64,000 nucleotides of DNA. Source: Miscanthus floridulus. Taxonomy: Eukaryota > Streptophyta > Magnoliopsida > Poales > Poaceae. The notes beneath the pieces were generated by a model that saw nothing but the letters and a program-made list of their open reading frames with translations, was not told where the DNA came from and searched no databases. Positions 45,872 through 58,600 of this stretch are shown here, piece by piece (the stretch's first letter is position 1; each line of letters begins with the position of its first letter). The stretch is from the NCBI RefSeq assembly GCF_019320115.1, contig NC_089587.1, positions 89,980,939 through 90,044,938 of the forward strand, in the 5' to 3' direction. A program made the translations under genes and the position numbers.

Positions 45872-48466
45872 CTAATGGTTGAAGGCAGTGCAGACTCTTC
45901 TGATCTCTCCATCCTTCCCTGTCTTCACCCCTAACCTCCCCAGCTTGAGCATGGCGGCTTTGAAAGCATCAAAGAACTCCTCCTGGCTGGCGGCGAACCT
46001 GTCGACGATGGGCCTGGTAGTCTCGTCGGTGTAGAGCACCTGGTCGGAGGTGAAGAGCCCCAGCCCGTACTGCAGGTTGGTGTAGTAGGCGTTGTCGAAT
46101 TTGATGGGGCTGACGGGGTCCATGTTGACGGCGATGGTGGGGCCGACTCTGATAGGGCACGCCTGCTTGAGCTGATCCGCGTAGTCGGAGTTGAAGGACG
46201 GGTCCGTCGGCGTGCTGCTGCTGTAGTTGTAGAGCCTGTTGGTGAAGCGGGTGCAGTGCGCGAAGCCGACGGTGTGCGCTCCGGAGAGGGCGATCATCTC
46301 CTTCGTGGTGAAGCCGTTCGTCTGGAACACCGGGGTGAGCTCCTTGACGTGCATTTCCGGGGCCGGCAGCTTCCCCTTGACGTCGCTCGCCCTGGAGGCG
46401 AGGGCGTCGAGCCGGCCGAGCTCCACGCGCCAGTAGGGGCCATCCGCCTGCATGCCATTGCCACCACCAATATATCATCAGGTTGATCCAGGGCCGGGAC
46501 TGGCTCGATCGGAGGCTAGAGAGATGAAGGCGGTGGGTGTGGCTTGTTACCAGGTAGACGACGTCTCTGGCGGCGAGCGCGATGATGTCGGCGCAGGACA
46601 CGACGCCGGGGCACTTCTTCTCGACGGCGTCCTTGACCCGGTTGATGGTGTCGAAGCCGTCGCCGGCGAGCGACTCGTTGTCCTCCGCGTCCTTCTCGGC
46701 GTCGTTGTTCTTGGACGCGATCAGGACGGCGGCGTCGCAACCCTGTGATTGTTGAGGTGAAACGGCAGGATTACTCATCACATTACTTTTTTCTTTTTCT
46801 TTTTTATACTTTTTGCAATTAGAAATGTAATGTTCCTGCGAGTAAAAGAAAAACATAGAGCATATTTGGCAGTTGAAATTGTGTTCAGAAAACTTGACAA
46901 CGTCCATATACATTGGTGACCGGAAAATGTATTTTGCTCCTATAAAGAAATTAATAAGGTTTAAAAAGCCTGAATATGAAATACGCCTGCCTATCCGTAA
47001 GCGTGGGGGTCCTATACAACTGGTGCTCGACGTGAGCTCACGCGGCACCCGATGTATTAGGTCAACCCAGAAAAGAAAAGAAAAGGTGGAGGAAAAAAGG
47101 ACTGGAATGAGATGCCAGCTGCTTGCTTGCCAGGATGCCACTAAACAACACTAGCAGAGACCAGAGAGCCAGCCAAAGGCAGCATCTTCGTCATATTCTT
47201 GGCAACATGCATGTAACCAGCTGTTGAGCTGCAGCAGGTAGGAGTATTGGGTATATGAATCCTTCCAAAAACCGAAACCAAACCAGCTGCAAGTGAGTTG
47301 GTGAAACATGATTGAAATCGTTTCCCAAGCAGCCAGCTACGCCTGGACCTGAAGAATTCTCCATAAAAAGTTTCTGCGAGAATTTTCAGAGCCCAGAAAC
47401 AGATGAGTTGGCCGTCCTCATTTTCGGCAGGTCGACGACGCGCTTGCCGCTCGGGATTCGGGGTGTGGTGATTTCTGACGAGACGCCACGCCGCTGCCCG
47501 CTGCCTCCGACACGGCACACGGCTGGCATTTTGATAATCCGGAGGGGCTGATGAAAAGCCGCGTCGTCACATGCGCGCCCTGCCGCAACCGACGACCACG
47601 CGGGGCTCTCGAGTTGTTCCCTCCCCTTCCCCGGCCAAATCGAATCCGGTTTTCTATTGGCAACATCTCAAGGCACCCATTTCTTTTTCTTTCTTTCTTT
47701 TCAGCACGATTCACAGAAGAGCAGCACAGGGCAGGCAGGGCTTGCGAGTTGCGATGAGCCAATGAAGGACGAACTGGGAATCAGAAGAGGCAAGCGGCAG
47801 ACAGCCCATGTTATCTGACTGGAAAAGCAGTGAGCAACTTGCAACTTTTGTGGTTCCAGAGACGGCTTCTGCCTTCTTGGACCGAACAGAGGAAAGGAGA
47901 TGAGAAAGAATGATTCTGATTCCTCCACAACAGGGGAGAGCAAGTTGAGAGAGGAGGGTGAGAGGAGTGGGAACTAAACTCTGCTGCTAGCACGCACGAA
48001 TCACAGCTGAACCGAGAACCAGACCACCACCCAAGGAAAAAAAAAACAGATTAAAAAAATCAAATGCGGTAGATCAGTAAGTTGAGCACCATGTGCAGCC
48101 CCCCCCTAAAAATTGTGCATCTCGGAGCAAGGATGGGGAGCACGCACGAATGAAACCATGGATGAGTGCGATGAAAGCAAAGGAAGAGGAGAGCAGAGGA
48201 GAGGATTCGCGGCGTGTGCTACTACTCACCCCGACCATGCAGTCGTGGAAGACGAGGCGGAGCGTCGCCGGGATGGTGACCACCGTCTCGTTCTTCTTCC
48301 TCGTCACCTCGTACCGCACGATCGACTCCAGGTCCGGGCAGCTGTCCTTGTAGTAGTCCGGCGACAGCGCGGCCGCCACGCGGGGCGGCGACGGCATTGC
48401 GGCCACCGTCAACAACGCCGCCAGCACCATCAGGGACGACACGCCGCCTCTTCGTCGCTTCTCCAT
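45872..48466 (-). CDS. class III secretory peroxidase, three exons
   Basis: Exon 1 is 48466-48230 (79 codons), exon 2 is 46742-46551 (64 codons) and exon 3 is 46447-45872 (191 codons plus TAG). Both introns are phase 0 with GT-AG ends (GTGAGT...CACAG and GTAACA...TGCAG). The product is 334 residues, the usual family size. Residues 1-33 look like a signal peptide ending before [11 protein letters not shown]. The distal haem pocket is Arg70, Phe73, His74 in RLVFHDC. The proximal haem ligand is His201 in SGAHTVGF. Cys43 and Cys76 and later cysteines fit the conserved disulfides. These enzymes oxidise phenolics with H2O2 in the wall or vacuole (lignin, suberin, defence). No lesions are seen. It is probably the only fully intact ordinary gene here. 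Confidence 0.93.
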
Positions 48467-48690
48467 GGCCGGCCGCCGGCCCCGCCTTGGCTGTCGGGGC
48501 CTGGCTGGGGCGCGGTGGCTTGGTGTAGGGTAGGCCTGCTAGCTGGCCGGAGCGGCGGGGTAGAGGAGGAGGAGGAGGCGGCGGTGCTGAGGAGCGGGGA
48601 CGAAGTGGTGGAGCCGAACGGGCGAACGGCTATGGTCGCGGACAGCGGGGATGCCGGGGGGACGGGGGTGAATGGAATGGAAAGCAAATG

Positions 48691-48697
48691 TTTTATA
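48691..48697 (-). promoter_or_regulatory. peroxidase TATA box
   Basis: Minus-strand TATAAAA about 225 bases upstream of the ATG, giving a leader of about 195 bases. A second TATA-like block (tttataaaaagg) lies about 60 bases further upstream. Confidence 0.5.
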
Positions 48698-48843
48698 GCA
48701 ATCAGCCGATGTCTCGATGAGAGAAATGATTGGCCGTTGCCGTTAGGCCTTTTTATAAATAAGTATATAATTTCTCCATTCCGAAATAAATGTTTTCTCA
48801 ATTCCCAAAAAGTCACTAACTTTTAACTTTAATCAAATATATA

Positions 48844-48994
48844 CTCTCTCCGTTCCTCTAAATTATAAGTCACTTTGACTTTTTGGTATATTCATTTTGC
48901 TATGCATCTATAGATATATTAATATGTCTAATACATAACAAAATGGATGAACTAAAAAAATCAAAGCGACTTATAATTTAGAACAGAGAGAGAG
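48844..48994. mobile_element. Stowaway MITE (151 bp) in the peroxidase promoter
   Basis: TA-flanked ends ctctctccgttcctctaaat and, reversed, ctctctctctgttctaaatt. The inverted repeats extend through ttataagtc(a/g)ctttga, so over a third of the element folds back on itself. It lies about 150 bases upstream of the TATA box. Confidence 0.88.
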
Positions 48995-50048
48995 TATAAA
49001 ATATTAATATTTATAGTGCATAATTAATATCATTATATAGATTGTTGAATTATTTTTATAATAAATGTATTTAGAGATACAAAGTTGAATGGCACGAATA
49101 CATTAGCGACACTTATTTTAGGACAGTATAATATAATAAAGTTAATAATAAAGCTCCTCAAGCTAAATTAGAATGGTTCTATTTAAAAAAAATGAAATTG
49201 GTTATGCCAGGAGCTCCAACGAGTTATATGTTGCATATATAATCTCTTGATTGAGCTCTCATACAGTCATACTTATCTACATTTTTTCCTTATAAAAAAG
49301 TCTAGCTACCTAGCAAAAGATGGGGGGCATCTCATTTTGTGATGTCGGGCAAAAGTGTTTGCTTTAACGGTTTGTGGAGGCCCAAAGTAAGGCCTCTCGA
49401 AACTACGATTAGATCATCCTTTATGGTTGATTTTTTTTGTAATTCGAATTAGTCATTTTAAACACATTGAGTAGGAAAGGGATTCTACCCTTACAAGTAC
49501 AATAACAATTTTGTTTGAGATCCCATGGTTTTGTACATTTCTCTTAGAAACTTCCTTTGAGGCTACTACGATTTCCTTTCCTCCTAACGTAATATATTTC
49601 ATTTGGACACAGTATCAGAAAAAGCTTAACTTAGGATAGTTAAAAGCTATATATCTATATCTATATTCATATTCTATATTCTATATATCTTATAATCTTA
49701 AACCCACTATCACATGCGTTTAACTGTTGTTATTAGTATGCCACGCCATCCACTACCATTAATTTATAATAGTTTATTCCTTCATATAAGTAATTTAGTT
49801 TAATTTTATTCAAATTCATCCATAATTTCCGTAGCGACACGCGAGGTATACTTCTAGTATAATAAATCTATGAGGACATCCACACCGCCTTTTCTCAATA
49901 GATTTCCTTTTTTTTCAATACATCTCTATTTCTATCTCGACCTTCTTATTTGTTGTGCATCATATTTATTTTCTCTTCTCCTTAATTCCCGTGACGAGGC
50001 ATACAGGATCTTCGACTGAGGAAGTACTGTACATAAGGATGGCGACAA
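48995..50048. other. AT-rich intergenic DNA
   Basis: No gene is seen. It contains tata/ctata low-complexity DNA near 49650-49690 and a possible Helitron-like 3' end, ccgtagcgacacgcgagg then ctagt (about 49829-49857). Confidence 0.35.
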
Positions 50049-50173
50049 CTGTCGGTCTGTTCGCTGGTTGGTTTCTGAGCTAGTTTGGGCTGACTGGTAC
50101 TGGTTTATTGTGAGAGAAAAACACTGTTGACTGACTGGTTTGGACTGGCTCAAACCAACAAGCGAACAGACAG
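50049..50173. mobile_element. short MITE, about 125 bp, CTGTTCGC termini
   Basis: The left end, gtctgttcgctggttggttt, and the complement of the right end, gtctgttcgcttgttggttt, are inverted repeats of about 20 bases. The interior ctgactggt and tgtgagagaaaaacact blocks are those of a very common grass MITE. The target duplication is not clear. Confidence 0.75.
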
Positions 50174-51239
50174 TGTGATTGTCAAACTCACGGAGAGAAA
50201 TTGGAAACCGAAACCGTGGGGGAAGCACGCAAGTGCTTCGTGAGGCGCATTCAGGGGAAGCAGTCCAACTCAGCAACTTGTATTGCACTGCTGCTGGTTG
50301 CGTCGCATCTGCGTTGGGGCCCATGAGTCGACCCCGGTTTCAGCAATTCAGCCTCGGATCCCGGGATCACCCGACGGACGGGACGCCAACGGCGCTGTCC
50401 TGTTGTCCACCTCTCCTCGTCTCCCCGTCTTCACCTGCATCATCCTGCTTCACGCTTGCCCTCCTCGTCGCTCCTCTCGGCTACGAATCCTCGCACTCGC
50501 ACAAATCAGCTCGATCACACGTGTTTGCTCGGATTTTACGTTGGTCTTGCACGAGAATGGTCGCTGCCCCCAACCCCAAAGCAATGCTCGCCGCCGACAC
50601 ACCGTATCGTCCGTCCCCAGGCATAACACTAAGGGGGGCAGACACCCAGGAAAGGAAGATTCGCTCGATGGACGTCAGCGGCGAGAAATTTCATTATGTA
50701 ACCTGAGTTCGCAAGCCTCTCAGTATTTGACATTTAATTCGTAAGCCTTTCAATATTTAACCTTACGCACGTGAATTGTTTCAATTCAAGGGATCATGAA
50801 GGATTTGTCTCATTTCTTATTTCCACCTACCTCTTTACACTGTTTAGGCCACAGGAAATGACGATACTACCCTCCACTCTTTTCTGGTGGTCTGGACGCT
50901 CGCTCAGCACCTCGTTTCTCTCGGTTTACGCACTTTTCTCCCTGACATTTTCCCTGCCGGCTCACCCAACAATTTTCATAGTCCTCAGAACTTAAATTTT
51001 ACACAGATCTAACATATTTAGTCCAAATCAACGTAAACAACGCATAAATTATAATCAAATTTCAACGTACACAATAGAACCAACCATACAATTTAGTAAA
51101 TAGGTTCAAGTCGACAATACAACCATGTAGGCAATTTAAAGAGTACAGGTTCACATAGAGACAATAGAATTACCCAGCCAATTTAAGATTACAGGTTTAC
51201 ATAGACAAAAGAAGCATCCTGATGGCCGAGAATCTAGAA
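50174..51239. other. intergenic DNA, no recognised gene
   Basis: 50180-50700 is moderately GC-rich with open frames on the plus strand, but the translations are low-complexity and match no family I recognise. 50700-51239 is AT-rich and empty. Confidence 0.35.
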
Positions 51240-53400
51240 CAATACAAAAGTCTCCAAACGTTGTTCTTGGAATATTCAAACATCGATGTTCTTTCTCTTC
51301 TTTGGAGTGAGTTTTTTCTTCAGACCTAGCCTCTTCCTTGGAGTGGCTATAGTATTACTCGCCCCTTCTCCAGTTTGACTAAATACCATAGGAAAATAGA
51401 CCGGTTCAGTATATGAAGTAAGATAAGCACAAACATGTTAAACAAGTTGAATCAAGTAACTGCTCTAGGGCTTGCAGTGATCTGATTAGTGCCTCCAAAT
51501 TCCATCATTGTTAATTGCATTTGGCTAAAAATAAGACAAATGTTTAGCCTAAAAAATAGATAGTGTTCCAAGTTCCAAGTTAGTGTTCAGTTTATTCACC
51601 TTCTTGTAACAGGCCCGGGACTAGTGCTAATTTCTTTTGTGCCTTCTAGTTCTTACGCAGGTCCAGGACTATTATTCACTGAATTTTCTTACACATGAAC
51701 CTTCTGACTTATGGATGGACTAGGAGCCGCATCACCTTTGGTAGAACCAGCAGGCCTACCTGCCTTTCCTTTCTTGGCCCGACTTTTTCTGTAAATGTAA
51801 AATTGAGATAAGTTCAAAATATGAAGAAAATATGAGTTAGGTCGAAAAAGGCAGACACATTTACCTCTTCTTTGTTCCATTGAGAGGACACTTTGGGGAT
51901 GTTGTCCTATGGCCATGACCTAAGCAATTTTTGCACTGCACTTGCCACATGCCTTTGCCCCTGGGTTTGCTTTCCTTATTCTCAGTGCATCTAGGTATTC
52001 TGAGTTTCCTTTGTCTTTCAACCTCTCTCTTATCGAGTGGTGGTAGGACGTTAAATCCAGGATCCACACTTGCCCATTGAGACTTATCAGGTAGTGGTTT
52101 GATCACACCACCATAGGCTAGTCTAAAATGGTACACTGAGTAGTATAGATAAGGCAATATTCTATCTTAGGATTTCTATGTGTGGTGATTAGAAGCAAAG
52201 CATGTGCACATGGTTTTTCTTAGACTTGCCACTCCCTACAGGTACATGTGTGATTCTGAATATTAACCACATGTCTTATGATCTTTTAGGAATCTGTGAC
52301 CTCTGTCACCTCTGCTTCATCCCATCCACCTTATTTTATTTTCAAGTGACCCAACTGACGACTCATTGTATATAGTTGGCGAACAACTATTGGCAGCATT
52401 ACATGTCCTTCAAATTTCTCACCTATTCTCCTCCTTATTGCATAAAGCTCCATGTACTTTGACCTAAGAGTGTCATCAAGGTCAGCTATGGGAAGGTCCT
52501 TAATGTCCTTCACCCAATTGTTCTAAACCTCTACCACATTATTAGTGATATGATCACACTTTATTGCCTCTGAAAATTTGCTCATCATCCACTTCAACTT
52601 GTGATTGGCTTTCAACCATGGCTCAACCTTTTTATTCACTACATACATCTTGTTCATTAAGTACTCATTGTATTCTGGTTGGAAAGTCCTTGCTGTAGGA
52701 TACATTCTCCCAAATACAGGTCCTTGAAACCTCTTGCTGAAATTCTTCATGAGATGGACAAAACATTCTCTATGCTCTGCTCAAGGGTATACCTTCTTCA
52801 CTGCATTCTCTAGACCCTTGCAAGCATATGAACTTATAGCTAGGTGGGTGGATTCCTAATTGCCTTTTGCAGCTGCTGCATAAACCAAGTCCAATTATCA
52901 GTAGTCTCACCATAAAAAAACCCAAATGCAATTGGAAACATCCAGTTGTGTCCATCTAGTGCTGTAACTGAAGGTAAGTGGCCACTCCATCTACCATTGA
53001 GAGCTGTGGAGTCAATACTAAAAATGGCCGACAACCATTTAAGAAACTATCAATGCTTGGTTTCAAACAACAAAAGAATCTATGGAAAAATACACCTTCC
53101 TCCTTATTCACGACGTCTATCTCTACAATACTTCCTGGCATCCTAAGCTCAATCTATGCCTTGAAGTTGAACAAATATCCAAAACTTTCTTCCCATGTCC
53201 CATGAATTTGTTCTCCTACTACAATAAAACCCTTATGCACAATACCATACCCAATTTTAACTTGATACTTGTCATCTAGCTCTTCTTGTATTTTCTTTGC
53301 ACCTATGTTTGGATCCTTCATTAGTAAGGGGTTGCCTTCTCTGCTACCCAATGGTATCATGCCATCTTGGTCCTCACTCTCCCAGTAGATGGACAAAAAT
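51240..53400 (-). pseudogene. MULE transposase pseudogene
   Basis: Read from right to left in shifting frames: NIGAKKIQEELDDKY (about 53310), the DDE region with SIDSTALNG and TALDGHNW...TTDNWTWFM (about 53020-52870), CDHITNNVVE (about 52530), a SWIM finger CTC...CAHA with an internal stop (about 52230), and a CKNCLGHGH...C knuckle (about 51920) followed by a basic tail. Many stops and frame changes kill it. The N-terminal FAR1/zinc-finger part and terminal repeats were not found. It belongs to a different MULE lineage from the one at 31120-34147. Confidence 0.8.
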
Positions 53401-54675
53401 GTTTTTCTTTATTCAATGTAACCTGTTAAATGGAAACAAACATGTTAGTAACGCAACATACATGCATGAGGACTAATACTGCATAATATATTAAGTTAGC
53501 ATACTGTATATATGAAAAGTGTTAGTACCCTGACTTAGACTTGATCAAGCAACAACCTTGTTACAATAGACCATAGACAACCTGAAAGGTCGAGATGGCG
53601 GACTAGAGGGGGGTGAATAGTCCTTTCTAAAATTAATCGCGTCGGCTAACCGAAACAAGTGCAGAATTAAAACTACTAATCTAGCTAAGACTACACCCTT
53701 CTATCTATGTTCTCTAGCACCTTACAAAGATCCTAATTAAGCAACTAAGGTGCCGGGCTAGCTAGAGCTCACCTAACCAATTCTAAAAGCAAGGCCACAC
53801 AAACCTATGCCACTAGTACTTCAAGCAACAAGGGAGCTCCTACACATGCTAGTAAGCAAAAGCACAATGCTACCTAAGCTCACTAGCAATGCTCAATAAC
53901 AAGGCAACCAATGCCAAATTAGATAGCTCAAATACTTAGCTATACAAACTAAGCAATATGACTAACAAGGTTACACAAACTAAATTAGCCACACAAGGGA
54001 GCTACTTCTATGCTACACAAGCTAGAATGTAACTAGCAAGCTACACAAGCTAACTAATTACAAAAGCAACTACACAAGCACAATGTATATGAAAGTAATT
54101 ACAAGCTTGTGTAACAAGGATGCAAACCAACAGGAATACAAGGATGACACGATGATTTTTCCCGAGGTTCACGTGCTTGCCAACACGCTAGTCCTCGTTG
54201 AGACAAGCTCCAAGGTTGCCGCTAGTCCTCTTGCTAGTGGTGACCCATAAGTCACACTCTCCCACGTGGAGTGCTTACTACAAGCTCTAGCACTTGACCT
54301 AGCCAGACCACTTGTCGCCCTTCGTGTCTCACTCTACTAGAGTTGCTCTTCGCGGCTCCTATGGGGTGAGCACAATCCCCCTCACAAAGCTCTTCTCTAG
54401 AGCACCGCATAAGCTTCTTGCGGGCTTCGACGGAGACCACCACCAAGCCATCTAGGAGGTGGCAACCTCCAAGAGTAACAAGCACCACCGGCTTGTAACT
54501 TGAACACCTAGTGACACTCAATGCAACCTCACAATGCAATCACACTAGAATCGCTCACTCACTCGATTGGATGATCACTATCAAGCTCAAGTGAGTTGGA
54601 AGGCTCCCAAGCACTACCACATAAGCCACCAAGGCTCTAGTGTGCTTCCCTACGGCCAAAGGTCGACCAACACTT

Positions 54676-54684
54676 CTATTTATA
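54676..54684 (-). promoter_or_regulatory. LTR TATA box
   Basis: Minus-strand TATAAATAG roughly midway in the LTR, dividing U3 (about 1.4 kb) from R-U5 (about 1.1 kb). Confidence 0.55.
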
Positions 54685-54735
54685 TCCCCATGGGCTAAAA
54701 TAGTTGTTGCCCCTTCACTGGGCATTTTTTTTGGG

Positions 54736-55215
54736 TCGACCGGACGCGCCGGTCGTATCGACCGGACGCACCCGATCTAGCATCCGGTCAATGGATGCAC
54801 GTCGCCTTTGTTCAACCTCAGTCGCTTGATCTCAACGGTCGGCTGCCACACGCCAACGGTCAAGTGATGACCGGACGCTGCACAGTGCCAAGACCGGACG
54901 TACCTCTGCCGAGTCTAGTCGTTTCCAGAGAGGTCCTAAGAGAGCCAAATGACTACTAGACTCGTTAGTTTGATCACGACCGGACGTAGGAGGGGCAGCG
55001 TCCGGTCGAGTCCAGAGAGCTCCTAGAGCCGCTCAACTACAATCGGACGTGTCTGGTAGATCAGGATCGGACGCAGCATCAACGTCCGGTCCTTCTCTTC
55101 TCTGTGCCGCCACGTCAGCGGGACCAAACGAACCCACCACGTGTCTGGTCACGAAGTGACCCAGCATCCGGTCGAAGACCGAAGCATGCACCTTCACTGC
55201 TGCCACTGACCGGAT
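54736..55215. repeat. cluster of accggacg / cgtccggt octamers in the SIRE-like LTR
   Basis: Within 480 bp the octamer accggacg, its complement, or one-base variants (accggatgc, atcggacg, catccggtc) occur more than ten times in both orientations, just upstream (minus sense) of the TATA box. Confidence 0.7.
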
Positions 55216-56071
55216 GCGCTGGTGCAGTTGAGGCCAGCGACCTGTCACTCATAGTGACATCCTTTCGCCTCCGTTTCTTCACCGAGTTGATCCACATCAA
55301 CTCTAACTTCTTCTCTTTTATAAATATGCCAACACCACCAAGTGTACACCACCATGTGTATGTGTGTTAGCATTTTCACAACCATTTTTCAAAGGATTAG
55401 CTACTCAACTTGCCACACCACTCGATCCTAGCGATGATGTAAAGTTAGATCACTCGAGTGACACTAGATGACCAATGTGCAAACAAGTTTGCCCCTCTTG
55501 ATCATACGGCCATCTATCCTAAACCCGGTCATAAACTTCTCTACACACCTATGACCGGTGAAATGAAATGCCCTAGGTTATATCTTTGCCTTGCGCATTC
55601 CATTCCATCTCCTCTAATGTCGATGCAACACATGCACCAACACGATCAACAATGATATGACCCACTTCATATCATCACGTGATCATATTGGTTCATCGAT
55701 CTTGACTTTACTTGCTTTTCACCATTGTCTTCGTCCATCGGCGCCAAGTCTTGCTCAAGCTTCATCGCCATGCGGTCCATCGCTCCAAAGCCTCTAACTT
55801 ACCCTTCACGCTTGCAACCGGTCCATCAAGCCAAGTCATGTCTTGATCTTCTCCACCTTGATCACATAACTCAATGTCATGTCTCATGTGCAATGAGCTC
55901 CTTTATCATCACATGTGTGAGCTTTGCAACATCTCCAAGCCATTTCCACCTCCATAGCATATGTTGCTCACACACATGTACCTGTGGACTAATCACATGT
56001 GTATCTCACATAAACACAATTAGTCCACCTAGGTTATCACTCAATTACCAAAACCAAACAAGGACCTTTCA

Positions 56072-56088
56072 ATCTCCCCCTTTTTGGT
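56072..56088 (-). other. polypurine tract of the SIRE-like element
   Basis: Minus-strand accaaaaagggggagat immediately precedes the LTR start. Confidence 0.8.
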
Positions 56089-57106
56089 AATTGATGGCAA
56101 CTCTACAAAGATATGGAAATTAAGCTCTTTTGGATTCATGTTGCTTTCCCAAGTAATTTTACCATGTGTAAATGATTTTGGACAAGTACCACAAACCCAA
56201 AATGGTAGTATTAGCTCCCCCTACATATGTGCTAGAGTGTTTGGTTTGAAGCTTGCACATATGCATAGATTGAAATTATGGGAGAGTAATTACTACCAAA
56301 TGATGCTAAGGTGTATAGAGTAAACCTTTGAAGCATGATACCAATCAGAGTTGCACCTTTAAGTTCATCCTTAGCACCATGGTTAGCTAGATATCACTTG
56401 GAAGTAAAATCACTAGATACCTCGTGAGATCAACATTAAAAGCAAGGTACTAGCATTACTTGAAAAGGATACCAAGTGTCTAGCTATCATCCTATGCATG
56501 CTAGTTTTCATTTCATCAATCAAATTCTTTAACTAGCATACACCACACAAGCATGCATATTAAATTTAAAAACTTATGCAATGCAAGCAAGCACATGACT
56601 ATGCACATAACAAATGCAACCAATCAAAGTTTATGAGCTTGCTCCCCTACTTATGTGCTTCTCTTGTCCAAGAATTTTGATCCATCTCTTTTCTTCAATG
56701 TTGCTCCCTCTTTGTCCATGTCTATGTCCAACCTTTACTTCTTTTCTTCAATGTCTCCCAAAGCTTTCATATCTTTGTACACTCTCTCCCCCTTTGTCAT
56801 CAATTTTCATGAAAGGTGTGCTTCTTATTGATGCAAAGGTTTGCATTTGGGGTAGATGGTTGAGGCTTGAATCTTGCATTTTTTATGGATACCACTTGTT
56901 TGTTGGAATGACACCACTTGTAGCCCTTGAGATACCACACATAGGATCTTCGTCCATGATACCAATTTGTGGGACACCTCCCCCTATGTCATAATATGGG
57001 TCATCTGTTTTCTAAACTTGAACTCTTGTAGTTGAGGGATGCATTCTTCATTTGATGATCACTTAAAGTTGAGGATCACTTGTGGAACCATCGTCTTGCA
57101 TGATTG
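56089..57106 (-). mobile_element. internal 3' fragment of the SIRE-like element
   Basis: No intact ORF is seen. The minus strand shows purine-rich stretches (acaaagggggagagag near 56775) usual for the end of the internal region in this lineage. It is cut at 57107 by the next element; the remainder is presumably right of the window. Confidence 0.5.
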
Positions 57107-57625
57107 TGTCGACATAGAATTTTGTCCCGTGTCGAGGACACACGCAGCAAGCCAGAAGGGTCCGCTCGATGGAGCAGATCCGCCTAGCTTCAGCGCAGGG
57201 GTGGTCGATCCTGCACAATCCTCCCAAGACGTGCTAGTCAATTTGACCCTATAATTGACAAGGAGAGAAAGTTCATTAGTAATTAAGGGCGGAACTTGCC
57301 AGTGTTGCCAGATAGTCCCGAATGTACGGCTATGAGAGCCGATATGAAAGGAAATTGGCTAAATAGCCGATTCCAGTATATTCATGAGAATGAGTCAGTT
57401 AGAGCTCATGGGGGTGCATAAGAAGAATCGGTTATCATTTAGGATAAATATCATTTAAACAAATATTAATCAATGGCAATAAGATATCAATGATGATCGG
57501 TTCATAATAAGCCAATGATTACGAGTAACCGAACTCCTTTTATATAAAGAAACAATTCAATACCACTTAACCATTTAATAAAGATAAATCTAATGAACAT
57601 GTTAGATCTCATCTATAACCATGAC

Positions 57626-58470
57626 CAGTGGGGTATGAGGCAGAATCATGCAGGCCATAGATACAACAATAGACTTGACAACCCTAACTCATTACTAATA
57701 TCAGTGGGGCATGAGATAGAATCATACAGGCCGTAATACAATAATAAGATCACGGGGCTAACATATCTTTCAACTTACCTCTACTTCAACAGTCTCATGA
57801 TGTGAACTATTCGTGAAAGCGCTCGATATCGGCTAAACAGCCGATTCAGGCATAGCGCACAGTTAAGGTTATGCCTTCTCAAGAACGGATCTACCAACTA
57901 ACGATCCCCACTCCACGGTGTTAACAGTGGGGTGAGAGGCAGAATCTCACAGGCCATGATAATAGGCCATGAAACGATTCTCGCTAACTAATAGATCTAC
58001 TTAGGATCAAACATGCCTTAACTACACAGTATGCACGATTAAGATTAATGTAAAACAACCGATAAAAACATAGCTCATCGTTTAAGGTGTAGATTAGATC
58101 AGTTTTAGATTAGCAAACGATGAGTCAAATAAGATATAAGGCCGATCTAAATCAATCTCAATAGGGCAGAGGAATATTGCTGTAATTAGATAAGCAATGA
58201 AAGCAATAAGCAATATCGGTAACTTAATGAATCTACCAAAGATTGCCATTCTAAGATAGAGCCAATAACTTTACCTTGATCCAATTCAAGCAGTGGGGTG
58301 TGAGGCAGAATCACACAGGCCATACTTGAATTAGACAAGAGTCAATAACTAGCTTATACTAGAGCCGCAGTGGGGGTCGACCGGATTGATGCAGCCATAC
58401 GAACAGAGGTATAAACCATGACGGTACTTACAACAAGCAGTGGAGGTCGACCGGATCGATGCAGTCGTAC
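57626..58470. repeat. six dispersed cagtgg(g/a)g repeats, four with covarying hairpins
   Basis: Copies start at 57626, 57702, 57925, 58291, 58378 and 58438. The first four have the form caggccat-like tail after a stem-loop: arms gtatga/tcatgc, gcatga/tcatac, gtgaga/tctcac and gtgtga/tcacac around a 7-base loop (ggcagaa or gatagaa). The last two have ggtcgacc plus a gatgcag tail instead. Confidence 0.75.
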
Positions 58471-58590
58471 TTGCCAAAGAACTCGCCGAGATCTACTCTA
58501 CTCCTACTCCTAAGGGGTGGCCGGAGCCGAAAAAAGTAATTGACTTGTATTTGATTGATTGGTTGTCCTTTTTACAATAGCCGAGGTTTG

Positions 58591-58600
58591 GTATTTATAC
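58591..58600 (+). promoter_or_regulatory. possible TATA box for the antisense PMD gene
   Basis: gtatttatac about 600 bases upstream of the first ATG on the plus strand, at the end of an AT-balanced region. Assigned by sequence and position only. Confidence 0.35.

Larger units (their letters stand above)
53583..56071 (-). repeat. 3' LTR of a SIRE/Maximus-like Ty1/Copia element (2,489 bp)
   Basis: Inverted termini tgaaaggtc (53583) and gacctttca (ends 56071). Read on the minus strand it starts TGAAAGGTCC directly after a polypurine tract, so it is the 3' LTR and the element body extends to the right. Very long LTRs and a GGGGGAGAT tract are typical of the SIRE/Maximus lineage. A TATA box (TATAAATAG) lies at 54676-54684. 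Confidence 0.75.

Noticed and set aside
50179..50744. plus-strand ORFs of 153-175 codons
   Set aside because: Two frames are open at once, with no domain, no codon bias and no promoter evidence.
57626..58470. CRISPR-like array
   Set aside because: Spacing is irregular, the repeats vary, and the DNA is from a plant nuclear genome.
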